From NCBI GenBank assembly GCA_020161855.1, contig JAIUNJ010000002.1, positions 496,001 to 560,000 of the forward strand: 64,000 nt of DNA, in the 5' to 3' direction. Shown piece by piece: positions 16,788-23,457 of this stretch. The translations under genes and the position numbers were made by a program. This DNA is from Pseudomonadota bacterium (GTDB lineage: Bacteria > Pseudomonadota > Alphaproteobacteria > Rhizobiales > Aestuariivirgaceae). Below the pieces are notes generated by a model. That model was not told the DNA's origin. It saw only the letters and a list, made by a program, of their open reading frames with translations, and made no database searches. Positions within the stretch are counted from its first letter, which is position 1. Every line of letters begins with the position of its first letter.

Positions 16788-17720
16788 ATGAAGAACTACT
16801 ATGTCCGCGTCTACTCGGATTCCTCTGGCAATCGCCATGTCGATGGCGCTTGGGAGTTCACTGAAAAAACTGCAACTAAGCTAGGCGTTCCAAAGGCCGA
16901 GGAAGGCATCGGCACATATTTTGGCTGTCTTGCCGGGAAAGATATCTTTAGTTCGATTGAGCAACTCACCGACTGGCCACGCTCCATGTTCGTCAAGCTT
17001 GAGCTGCCCCCCGGCCACCATCATCCTAGAATTGCCAGGACCACCCATGGCAAGCTGCTGCTTCCCTACTACCCAACCAACCAATCTGACTCAGTAGAGA
17101 TTGCTACTGCACTAGGGCAGCTTTCATCGCTGAGACGTGAGCTAGAAGATATCTGCCAATCCGTTCACCCGGAGCGGACAAACTTGAAAACCTATGGTCA
17201 CCGCATACGAAACTTAATCATTCTCGCTTGCACAGAGGTCGAAGCCCAGTGGAGAGGCGTCCTGCGAGCTAACCATTATGAGAGAAGGGGTGGCGGAGCT
17301 TTCACCACTGAGGACTACGTGAAGCTGGCAAAACCCATGGAGCTAAAGGATTACTCTGTGGCCTTCCCCCACTACCCTTGGCTTTTGCCAGTCAAACCTT
17401 TTGCCGGTTGGACTGCGGGCAAGGCTACGAAGTCTCTGAGTTGGTACGACAGTTACAACGCTATCAAGCATGATCGCGAGGGCCAGTTTGCAAACGCCAT
17501 ATTGGAGCATGCCTTTTCCTCGTTGGCTGCTTGCTTTGTAATGCTCTACGCCCAATATGGTCACGGCTTTGAAAAGCAGTATGGTCAGGCCGAGACCGCG
17601 TTTTTCGTCATGCTCTCGCGCCCCATCTTCGATCATTCAAGAAGATATCATCCACCCTATGGCACAGCAGCCTCTGGCCCGGAGTCCTTGCCATGGAAGC
17701 GTAGCCCACTTGCGCTCTAG
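16788..17720 (+). CDS. Unknown protein of 310 aa
   Basis: I do not recognise the family. The N-terminal half (MKNYYVRVYSDSSGNRHVDG) is mixed alpha/beta. The C-terminal half is mainly helical, with RIRNLIILACTEVEAQWRGV and SYNAIKHDREGQFANAIL. The helical pair and the N-x-x-K-H-D-R pattern faintly recall HEPN-like helical bundles, but the canonical R-x4-6-H motif is not convincingly present. No signal peptide or transmembrane segment. ATG with spacing of 10 bp after the SRAP gene implies co-transcription. GC is lower than in the core genes. Function open. Confidence 0.7.
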   Translation: MKNYYVRVYSDSSGNRHVDGAWEFTEKTATKLGVPKAEEGIGTYFGCLAGKDIFSSIEQLTDWPRSMFVKLELPPGHHHPRIARTTHGKLLLPYYPTNQSDSVEIATALGQLSSLRRELEDICQSVHPERTNLKTYGHRIRNLIILACTEVEAQWRGVLRANHYERRGGGAFTTEDYVKLAKPMELKDYSVAFPHYPWLLPVKPFAGWTAGKATKSLSWYDSYNAIKHDREGQFANAILEHAFSSLAACFVMLYAQYGHGFEKQYGQAETAFFVMLSRPIFDHSRRYHPPYGTAASGPESLPWKRSPLAL

Positions 17721-17749
17721 ATCGCCCTCTTGACTATTTTCCCCTCTTG

Positions 17750-17764
17750 GAACAAATGAAGAAC
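17750..17764. promoter_or_regulatory. LexA-type SOS box (GAAC-N7-GAAC) before the Y-family polymerase
   Basis: GAAC at 17,750-17,753, seven bases, GAAC at 17,761-17,764. This is an exact match to the alphaproteobacterial LexA operator GTTC/GAAC-N7 direct repeat. It lies 73 bp upstream of the polymerase start, in the only long gap of the left operon. TTGACT at 17,730-17,735 may be the associated -35 element. Chance matches of eight fixed bases are uncommon but possible; the location supports function. Confidence 0.72.
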
Positions 17765-17837
17765 TAACGCCGCTCCAAGTCGGCCATCACCAGCCACCCA
17801 TCACCGACAACCGCCAGCCTTTGGAGGGGCCGCACCC

Positions 17838-19085
17838 GTGCGCCTGCCTGAGACCATTGAACGCCTCTATCTCGACTTTGACGGCTTCTTTGCGAGCGTG
17901 GAGCAGCAAGCCGATAAGGCGCTGCGAGGCAGACCCGTAGGCGTGGTCCCGTTCCTCAATACCAACCGAACATGCGTTATCGCCTGCTCGCGGGAAGCCA
18001 AGGCGGCTGGCTGCACCAACATCATGACGGTGGACGAGGCAAAGGCGCAGTGCCCCGACATTCTCTTGGTGCCCATGAAGCCCGACCTCTACCGCAGGGC
18101 TCACAATGCGCTGCTGGCGGAGATTGAGACGGTCATTCCCATTGATGCCGTGAAGTCGATTGATGAGTTGACGTGCCGCTTGGACGCGAAGCAGCGCAAG
18201 TTCCCTGAAGGTGTCGCAGCGGCCATCAAGTGGGCCATAGCCGAGGGCGTCGGCAAGGTTGTCACTTGCAGCATCGGCTTCGCAGCTAACAGGCAACTCG
18301 CAAAGATCGCCTGCAAGCAGGACAAGCCCGATGGCGTGACCATATGGCACCCGCAGATGATGCCGGGGCCTCTGCTCAAGGTTCCACTAGAGGACATCCC
18401 CGGCGTGGGGAGCAGGATGAGGAAGCGGCTTGCAGAGTTGCAAGTCTATGACACGGCGGCCCTGCTCAGGATGCAGCCCAAGCATATGAGGAAGGTCTGG
18501 GGCGGGGTCATAGGCGAGCGGCTTTGGTACGCCCTGCACGGCTACGATATTCAGGCCCCCGCCACGGATCGCGGCATGTTCGGCCATGGGCGCGTGTTGC
18601 CGCCTGAGAGCAGGAACCTTGATGCCGCCTATGAACTTGCCCGCCTGCTCCTCGTGAAGGCAGCAAGGCGCTTGCGGCGGGATGGCTATTACTGCTCCGG
18701 GCTACTGGTCTGGCTTTCCATCAAGGATGGCACGTGGTCAGAACATAAGACCATGCCCATGGTCCGCGATGATGCCGCCGTGCTGCAAGCCCTCGCTGAC
18801 ATCTGGGAGTTGGCGCGGAAGAAGCTCAAGGCCTCAACCGTGATCTTCCGCATAGGTGTCACCCTCACGGAACTAACGCCTGCCTCTGAGCGACAGTTGG
18901 ACTTGCTGCTTGATGACGACGCGGAGCGGCGGCGATGGGAGGCCGTCACGCAGGCCACCGATGCCATCAACTCCCGCTTCGGCAAGACCATGGTGAGCGT
19001 GGGGCCTTGGCTGCCACCGGCAGGCGGACATGCAGGCGGGAAGATCGCATTTACCCGCATCCCTTCCGCAGAGGATTTCTACTGA
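17838..19085 (+). CDS. Y-family DNA polymerase (DinB/ImpB-like)
   Basis: A 415-aa translesion-type polymerase. The palm motif LYLDFDGFFASVEQ (catalytic Asp) and SIDEL (second carboxylates) are intact, and the helix-hairpin-helix region DIPGVGSRMRKRL and the little-finger domain follow. Length and the motif CSREAKAAGC suit the DNA polymerase Y / ImpB-MucB-SamB group. The GTG at 17838 follows GGAGGGG. It overlaps the zinc-ribbon gene by a TGATG junction and follows a LexA box, so damage-induced expression is likely. Host replication past lesions is the expected role. Confidence 0.9.
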   Translation: MRLPETIERLYLDFDGFFASVEQQADKALRGRPVGVVPFLNTNRTCVIACSREAKAAGCTNIMTVDEAKAQCPDILLVPMKPDLYRRAHNALLAEIETVIPIDAVKSIDELTCRLDAKQRKFPEGVAAAIKWAIAEGVGKVVTCSIGFAANRQLAKIACKQDKPDGVTIWHPQMMPGPLLKVPLEDIPGVGSRMRKRLAELQVYDTAALLRMQPKHMRKVWGGVIGERLWYALHGYDIQAPATDRGMFGHGRVLPPESRNLDAAYELARLLLVKAARRLRRDGYYCSGLLVWLSIKDGTWSEHKTMPMVRDDAAVLQALADIWELARKKLKASTVIFRIGVTLTELTPASERQLDLLLDDDAERRRWEAVTQATDAINSRFGKTMVSVGPWLPPAGGHAGGKIAFTRIPSAEDFY

Positions 19086-19336
19086 TGAACTGGAAGACCA
19101 ACATGCAGGTGCGAGACCTGGAGCACGGCCAGCGCATCGAAGTCACGTGCCGGTCTTGCGGGCATGTCCACTTCCTGACGCGTGAAGGGATACTGAAAGC
19201 GCCCCAGCGGGAATTCCTCTATCTCGATGAACTTGAGCGAGAGACTGTCTGCCGGGCACGGGGCTGCCGGGGGACCGTGCGGATCGCCCTTGTGCGGAAA
19301 GGCGATGCCAGTGGGTTTGTTGGCGGCATGGCGTGA
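19085..19336 (+). CDS. Small zinc-ribbon protein
   Basis: An 83-aa protein with CRSCGH (about residue 22) and CRARGC (about residue 57), a four-cysteine zinc-ribbon layout, and the tail RKGDASGFVGGMA. Start and stop overlap with the polymerase gene (TGATG), so translation is coupled. It may be an accessory subunit of the polymerase; this is inferred only from the coupling. A decayed copy of its 3' end lies at 19,892-19,969. Confidence 0.75.
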   Translation: MNWKTNMQVRDLEHGQRIEVTCRSCGHVHFLTREGILKAPQREFLYLDELERETVCRARGCRGTVRIALVRKGDASGFVGGMA

Positions 19337-19391
19337 GAACAGCCAGTCGAAATCAGCGGCTGCATCGCCGAGAGCCAAAGTGAGCTTGTCG

Positions 19392-19811
19392 TTATTGCTG
19401 TACAGGCTGAGGTGGGGCCGGATTGATGCAGCCCGGGTCCGGCACCATGGATATCTGCGTGTATTGGGCATACTTGTTCATGGCCCCCGTGGCCGCATCG
19501 ACGCCGAGGCCAACGACTCCGCCAACCAAGAGGTTGCCCGCTGTCATGCCCTCAAGGTTAGATGAGATAACGCCGCTCCCGCGGTAGCAGCCGTGCTTGC
19601 ACTGAACGTTGATGTCGTGCCGCGACTTGTCGAGGGTGACGATTGCCGGTGTAGTGACGCTGCGCTCACCGATTGCCTTACTGGACAAGAAGCACTGTGC
19701 GCCCGGGAAGCCCGGCGTGTCGATCTGAACAGTCTGGTCAGTGCCCTTTGTGATGCTGGCGCACCCGGTCACAAACAACGCCACAGACAGAAGGATTGCC
19801 GTCCTCTGCAT
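19392..19811 (-). CDS. Small lipoprotein
   Basis: A 139-aa protein with signal MQRTAILLSVALFVTGC and a lipobox VTGC (lipidated Cys at residue 17). The motif KGTDQTVQIDTPGFPGAQC and the hydrophobic glycine-rich segment LLVGGVVGLGVDAATGA are shared with a widespread family of small prophage- and chromosome-encoded lipoproteins of unknown role. It runs opposite to the flanking genes, as lone cargo genes often do. Confidence 0.75.
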   Translation of the reverse strand: MQRTAILLSVALFVTGCASITKGTDQTVQIDTPGFPGAQCFLSSKAIGERSVTTPAIVTLDKSRHDINVQCKHGCYRGSGVISSNLEGMTAGNLLVGGVVGLGVDAATGAMNKYAQYTQISMVPDPGCINPAPPQPVQQ

Positions 19812-19891
19812 ACTCGTTCCTCACTGATCCCCCCGGTCAGATATGGAATTCTGAAACCATTGCGCAACATTTGGGTGAAGACAAGAGGGGG

Positions 19892-19969
19892 ATGCAACGA
19901 GATGGTGACGTGCGGCTGGCGTCAGTGCGGAAGGGTGACGCCAGCGGCTTTGTGGGCGGCATGGCTTGA
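19892..19969 (+). pseudogene. Decayed second copy of the zinc-ribbon 3' end
   Basis: The 25 codons before the TGA at 19,967 read DVRLASVRKGDASGFVGGMA at their end, nearly the same as the last codons of the zinc-ribbon gene (TVRIALVRKGDASGFVGGMA). Silent changes show it is diverged, not a recent copy. No cysteine motif remains upstream, so it is a fragment left by recombination or deletion of a related polymerase/zinc-ribbon unit. Confidence 0.75.
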
Positions 19970-20045
19970 CGCCGCCAAACTCGGCAAAAAAATGTGAAGC
20001 CCCAAGCAATCAATGATGAATGCGAGAATACCCCCATAGGGGCCG

Positions 20046-20366
20046 TCACCTGAACACAGGCGGGTCTTGCACCGGCTGGCTCTGCAGCCAGAGCAGCAGG
20101 CGAGCAAGCTCATCGACATTCCCCCCGCTGTCACCGACTGCGAGACGGCTTCGGTCATCATGCCATGGATACTCAGCGACATCGGTAGCCATGACCTTTG
20201 TCGCCTCATTGTAGGCGAGCCAATAAAGTCCCCGGCCTGCGTTGCCTACGGCATACCGAAAGCAGTCATCTTGCCAGTTAGTGATTGGCCCTTCCTGCGC
20301 CGTCAGCGCTTCCAGAACCCCACCCAATTCCAGTTGTACGCAGTACTTCATTTCTTCTTTTGTCAT
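20046..20366 (-). CDS. Small hypothetical protein
   Basis: A 106-aa soluble acidic protein, MTKEEMKYCVQLELGGVLEA at its start, with WQDDCFRYAVGNAGRGLYWL in the middle and ELARLLLWLQSQP near the end. The ATG at 20366 is preferred to an ATG 12 bp upstream because GGGAGGG precedes it at proper spacing. No known family was recognised. It is divergent from the serine recombinase, with about 200 bp of regulatory DNA between them. Confidence 0.55.
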   Translation of the reverse strand: MTKEEMKYCVQLELGGVLEALTAQEGPITNWQDDCFRYAVGNAGRGLYWLAYNEATKVMATDVAEYPWHDDRSRLAVGDSGGNVDELARLLLWLQSQPVQDPPVFR

Positions 20367-20447
20367 CGGCCCTCCCATCTTGTTGGCATCGGCTAAACTG
20401 AACCAAGGTAGGAAGTCTATCCTGATCCTTCAAGTGCCGCGGTGTTG

Positions 20448-20532
20448 GTCCGATTTGACTATACCCTAGCCGACCAGACCAAAGGACGGTCTGATATGAT
20501 CTATTGACAGGTTAAATCGGACTACATATAAA
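20448..20532 (+). promoter_or_regulatory. Near-consensus promoter with nested symmetrical operators
   Basis: TTGACA (20,504-20,509), a 17-bp spacer and TATAAA (20,527-20,532) make a strong sigma-70-type promoter 36 bp before the recombinase ATG. GTCCGATTT (20,448-20,456) is mirrored by AAATCGGAC (20,514-20,522) inside the spacer. Between them lies CAGACC-N7-GGTCTG (20,475-20,493). Further GGACC and AGACC copies lie downstream. The layout suits repression by a dimer binding two operators with looping, or a recombinase res site. Confidence 0.65.
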
Positions 20533-20567
20533 CGGACCACTCTAACCAGACCTATGGAGTTTCCGCC

Positions 20568-21191
20568 ATGTTTATCCGTGCCTATCTCCGCGCCTCTACC
20601 GAGGAGCAAGACGCCACCCGCGCCAAGGACAGCCTTGAGCAGTTTGCCAAGGACCGGGGAAAGGCCGTTGCCAGCTACTATGTCGAGAATGCCAGCGGCA
20701 CCAAGCTGGACCGGCCCGAGTTGTTCCGGCTGCTGGACGACTGCAAGCCCGGTGACGTGATGCTGGTGGAAGCGGTCGACCGGCTCTCCCGCCTCAAGGC
20801 CGACGACTGGACGGCGCTCCGCTCCAAGATCGCGGCCAAGGGCGTGAAGGTCGTGGCGCTGGACTTGCCCACCTCATGGCAGATGCTGAATGCCAGCGAG
20901 GCAGACAGCTTCACCGGCCGCATGTTCGACGCCATCAATGGGATGCTGCTGGACATGCTCGCTGCTGTTGCCCGCAAGGACTATGAGGACAGGCGTCGAA
21001 GGACCGGCCAGGGCATTGCGAGGGCCAAGGCTGCGGGGAAGTTCACGGGCCGCAAAGAAGATGCCGACCGCAATGCCGCTATCACGGCGCTGCTACGCGA
21101 GGGAAAGTCTTGGTCGGCAATCCGGGCGTTGACCGGGTGCAGCCGGGACACGCTGGCAAGGCTGGCAAAGCGCTTGAAGGACGCGGCGTGA
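20568..21191 (+). CDS. Serine recombinase (resolvase/invertase family)
   Basis: A 207-aa resolvase. The catalytic Ser lies in RAYLRASTEEQ (about residue 10), VDRLSRL carries the conserved Arg, and a helical E region is followed by TGRKEDADRNAAITALL and a C-terminal helix-turn-helix (SWSAIRALTGCSRDTLARL). The size fits small resolvases that resolve dimers or invert DNA. A strong promoter and paired operators lie directly upstream. Within an element that has its own tyrosine integrase, it may handle multimer resolution or a DNA switch. Confidence 0.88.
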   Translation: MFIRAYLRASTEEQDATRAKDSLEQFAKDRGKAVASYYVENASGTKLDRPELFRLLDDCKPGDVMLVEAVDRLSRLKADDWTALRSKIAAKGVKVVALDLPTSWQMLNASEADSFTGRMFDAINGMLLDMLAAVARKDYEDRRRRTGQGIARAKAAGKFTGRKEDADRNAAITALLREGKSWSAIRALTGCSRDTLARLAKRLKDAA

Positions 21192-21452
21192 CACGGCCGC
21201 TCCAAGCCTCACAGAGAGTCACACACACACACGTTTGACCGGCTGAGGCCCGAGGACTCCAGAACTGCAAACGCGCCTGTAGGGCCTTCCTGTGAGGCCG
21301 CAGAGTCCATGGCGCGTGGGCCGGGCCAAAGGGGGGAGTCGAAACGACGCAGCGGCAAGGGCTTCACAGGGAGTCCACGCTTTGCAAGTCTCAAGATGTC
21401 CAAGGCCCCGGCATGGTGCCGGTCGGCGGGACGACACAAGGAGACTGAAGCA

Positions 21453-21656
21453 ATGGCGAAGGAACGTGACCGCATGTTTGACCGCGTGGTTGGCCTCAAC
21501 AATCTGGCGACCCTGCTTAACGAGGCGATGGGCGAGACGTTGAACGGTCAAGACGCCACACGGACACTCAATTTCATGAAGGGCAGCATTGATCATGCTC
21601 TGACAGAGTTGGCCGTCGACCAAGCTATGGGCCGGTCGGCTCAACGCGCCTCTTGA
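21453..21656 (+). CDS. Small helical protein, unknown
   Basis: A 67-aa product MAKERDRMFDRVVGLNNLAT... from an ATG preceded by AAGGAG. The open frame runs 48 codons further upstream, but that part is arginine/glycine-rich and lacks a start signal. The product is acidic, helical and soluble. Unknown family. An imperfect hairpin with a GAAGA...TCTTC stem follows at about 21,664-21,692. Confidence 0.5.
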   Translation: MAKERDRMFDRVVGLNNLATLLNEAMGETLNGQDATRTLNFMKGSIDHALTELAVDQAMGRSAQRAS

Positions 21657-21770
21657 GGCCGGGGAAGAAGGGCGGCACTCGCCCCTCTTCTCTTGCCTTG
21701 ATTGCTGCAGACCTACAGTGGACCGCTTGACTGCTGATATGTCATGCGCCGGAGCAGCGCCGGGGAAATT

Positions 21771-21875
21771 CTAGACCGTCCCCTTATAGCAAACCCAGCC
21801 CCCGCTCCTCCTAGACTGTCCCCCTATAGCGAAGACCAGCCCCCGCCCTTCTAGGCCGTCTCCCTACAGCGGGAA
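21771..21875. repeat. Tandem repeat, 40-bp period, about 2.6 copies
   Basis: Units begin at 21,771, 21,811 and 21,851 with the shared core CTAGRCYGTCYCCYTAYAGC. The second half of each unit (ACCCAGCCCCCGC-like) is conserved between the first two copies, and the third copy is partial. It lies in a roughly 440-bp gap between genes. Possible iterons or binding sites for an element protein, such as the serine recombinase or the ParB-like protein. Confidence 0.75.
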
Positions 21876-22098
21876 GGAAGCTCAATGGGGATGTTACAAA
21901 GTTACATTTCTTTCTCTGTCTGCCTCCCCCTGTCTACTGAATGACCCAGTCGTCGGGCTCAAGGCGGGGCCGGGGGCGAGGCACTAGCAAGTCATGACCT
22001 GGCAGCTTCACGAAGCATGAAGGCATGACGGGGCCTAGCCCGGGGGCGCTTCGTCAGCCCCACACTTAACCCCAACATCAACCCAAGGACCAACCACC

Positions 22099-22779
22099 AT
22101 GTCAAACACCTGCCAAGTCGCAGGATGCAGGCGCACGGCTGCGCTGCGCTCAACAAGAATGTGCCGGAAGCACATCACCCATAACCGCCGCTGGGGCCAC
22201 CCGGAGCAACGGCCCATCACCAAGGGTGAACTCGCCCGGTGGAAAGCCCACGTGCGCGGCCTGATTAACAAGAGGGCAAATCGGGAGAAGGTCTGGACAT
22301 CCGTGCTGGCTTTGCTCGAAGCCTGCAGAACCTCGGCGCTAGGCGAGGTGCGAGACTATGAGAACGGCAAGCTTGCGCACCGCACCAGCCTGACTGTTCA
22401 ACGGGTCATTGTGGACGTGACCAACGAGGCCGCAGCGGAGGACATCGTCCTTGCCATGCTGAGCTTTGGCTACATGGGCGAATTGGAGTGGAGCCGGTTT
22501 CGCTCTGACAATGCTTTCTTTGCTGCCATGGGGCGGCGGTTCTACCTCATGGGCCGGTCGAACTATGCCGGGCACTTCAATGCCACCACCGGCAAGCGCC
22601 ACCTGACTGCACGTGAACTCTCCCCCAAGGCGGTACTGCTGCTGGGCAGAACCATGTCTGCGGCCTTCGCGGCGCTGGGCATGAAGCTGCGCATGGCCGA
22701 GGTCGAAGCCGAAAGGCGATTGATCGAGACGAAGGCGGCACCCATGCGGGCGCTTGACGAAGAGGAGCAGCAGCCATGA
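22099..22779 (+). CDS. Hypothetical protein with N-terminal zinc-binding motif
   Basis: 226 aa. The N-terminus has C-x4-C...C-x2-H (CQVAGCRR, MCRKHITHNRRWG), like a treble-clef or HNH-type zinc finger found in many phage proteins, but no complete HNH catalytic core is seen. The rest is helical (ILAMLSFGYMGELEWSRF is a typical segment). It ends in a four-base ATGA overlap with the RNase HI gene, so the two are probably translated together. Function unknown. Confidence 0.6.
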   Translation: MSNTCQVAGCRRTAALRSTRMCRKHITHNRRWGHPEQRPITKGELARWKAHVRGLINKRANREKVWTSVLALLEACRTSALGEVRDYENGKLAHRTSLTVQRVIVDVTNEAAAEDIVLAMLSFGYMGELEWSRFRSDNAFFAAMGRRFYLMGRSNYAGHFNATTGKRHLTARELSPKAVLLLGRTMSAAFAALGMKLRMAEVEAERRLIETKAAPMRALDEEEQQP

Positions 22780-23444
22780 GCCGCAGCCGCAGCGATGTCG
22801 ACTGCCGCTGGGAGTTAGACCAGTGGGTCAACCGGCACTCCTATGGCCACGAAGAAGAGTTAGCGGGAATGCCGCTCCCAGACATCATTCACTATCGCGG
22901 GCTCTTTGCCGAGCCTGACGACAAAGACCAACTGACCAAACCTCAACACACAAAGGAACCTATGACCACAATCACGAGCCCCGTCGTCGTCTATGCCGAC
23001 GGAGCATGCAAGAACAACCCGGGCCCGGGCGGATGGGCCGCAATCATTCTCACCAATGCGGGCGCTGACAAGCGCGTCCTGACCGGCGGTGAGGCCGAGA
23101 CGACAAACAACCGCATGGAACTGACCGGGCCGCTGGAGGCGCTTAAGGCGGTAGCAGACGTGTCGGGCACGGTCGTTATCACCCTTGATAGCAAGTATGT
23201 TGTCGAGGGCATGAAGACGTGGCTTCCCAAGTGGAAGAGCAACGGCTGGAAGACGGCTGACAAGAAGCCGGTGAAGAACCGCGACTTGTGGACGGCACTT
23301 GATGAGGCGGCTTCCGCAAGGGCCGAGGGCATTCAGTGGCGATGGACGAAGGGCCATGCCAGCAATGCCTTGAACATCGAGGCCGACACGCTCGCCTCAG
23401 CAGAGGCGGAGAAGCAGGCGGCAGCCATCGGTGAGGGCGAGTGA
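22776..23444 (+). CDS. rnhA: Ribonuclease HI with N-terminal extension
   Basis: The RNase H domain spans residues 63-222. The four acidic residues are in VVYADGACKNNPGPGGWA, RMELTGPLEAL, TLDSKYVVEGM and NIEADTLA. It cleaves RNA in RNA:DNA hybrids. The ATG at 22,776 overlaps the previous stop and has AGGAG upstream. An inner ATG at 22,962 (AAGGA upstream) would make a standard 160-aa enzyme, so both starts are plausible. The first 62 residues (WELDQWVNRHSYGHEEEL) look protein-like but match no domain I know. Confidence 0.85.
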   Translation: MSRSRSDVDCRWELDQWVNRHSYGHEEELAGMPLPDIIHYRGLFAEPDDKDQLTKPQHTKEPMTTITSPVVVYADGACKNNPGPGGWAAIILTNAGADKRVLTGGEAETTNNRMELTGPLEALKAVADVSGTVVITLDSKYVVEGMKTWLPKWKSNGWKTADKKPVKNRDLWTALDEAASARAEGIQWRWTKGHASNALNIEADTLASAEAEKQAAAIGEGE

Positions 23445-23457
23445 TGATGCCAGTCGG

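Noticed and set aside
16788-17720. Calling the unknown protein a HEPN ribonuclease or anti-phage effector.
   Set aside because: The R-x4-6-H catalytic motif is not convincingly present; similarity is limited to general helical pattern.
21255-21310. Possible structured RNA (GGACTC...GAGTCC and GGCCT...AGGCC stems).
   Set aside because: Short stems in GC-rich DNA; no match to a known RNA class.
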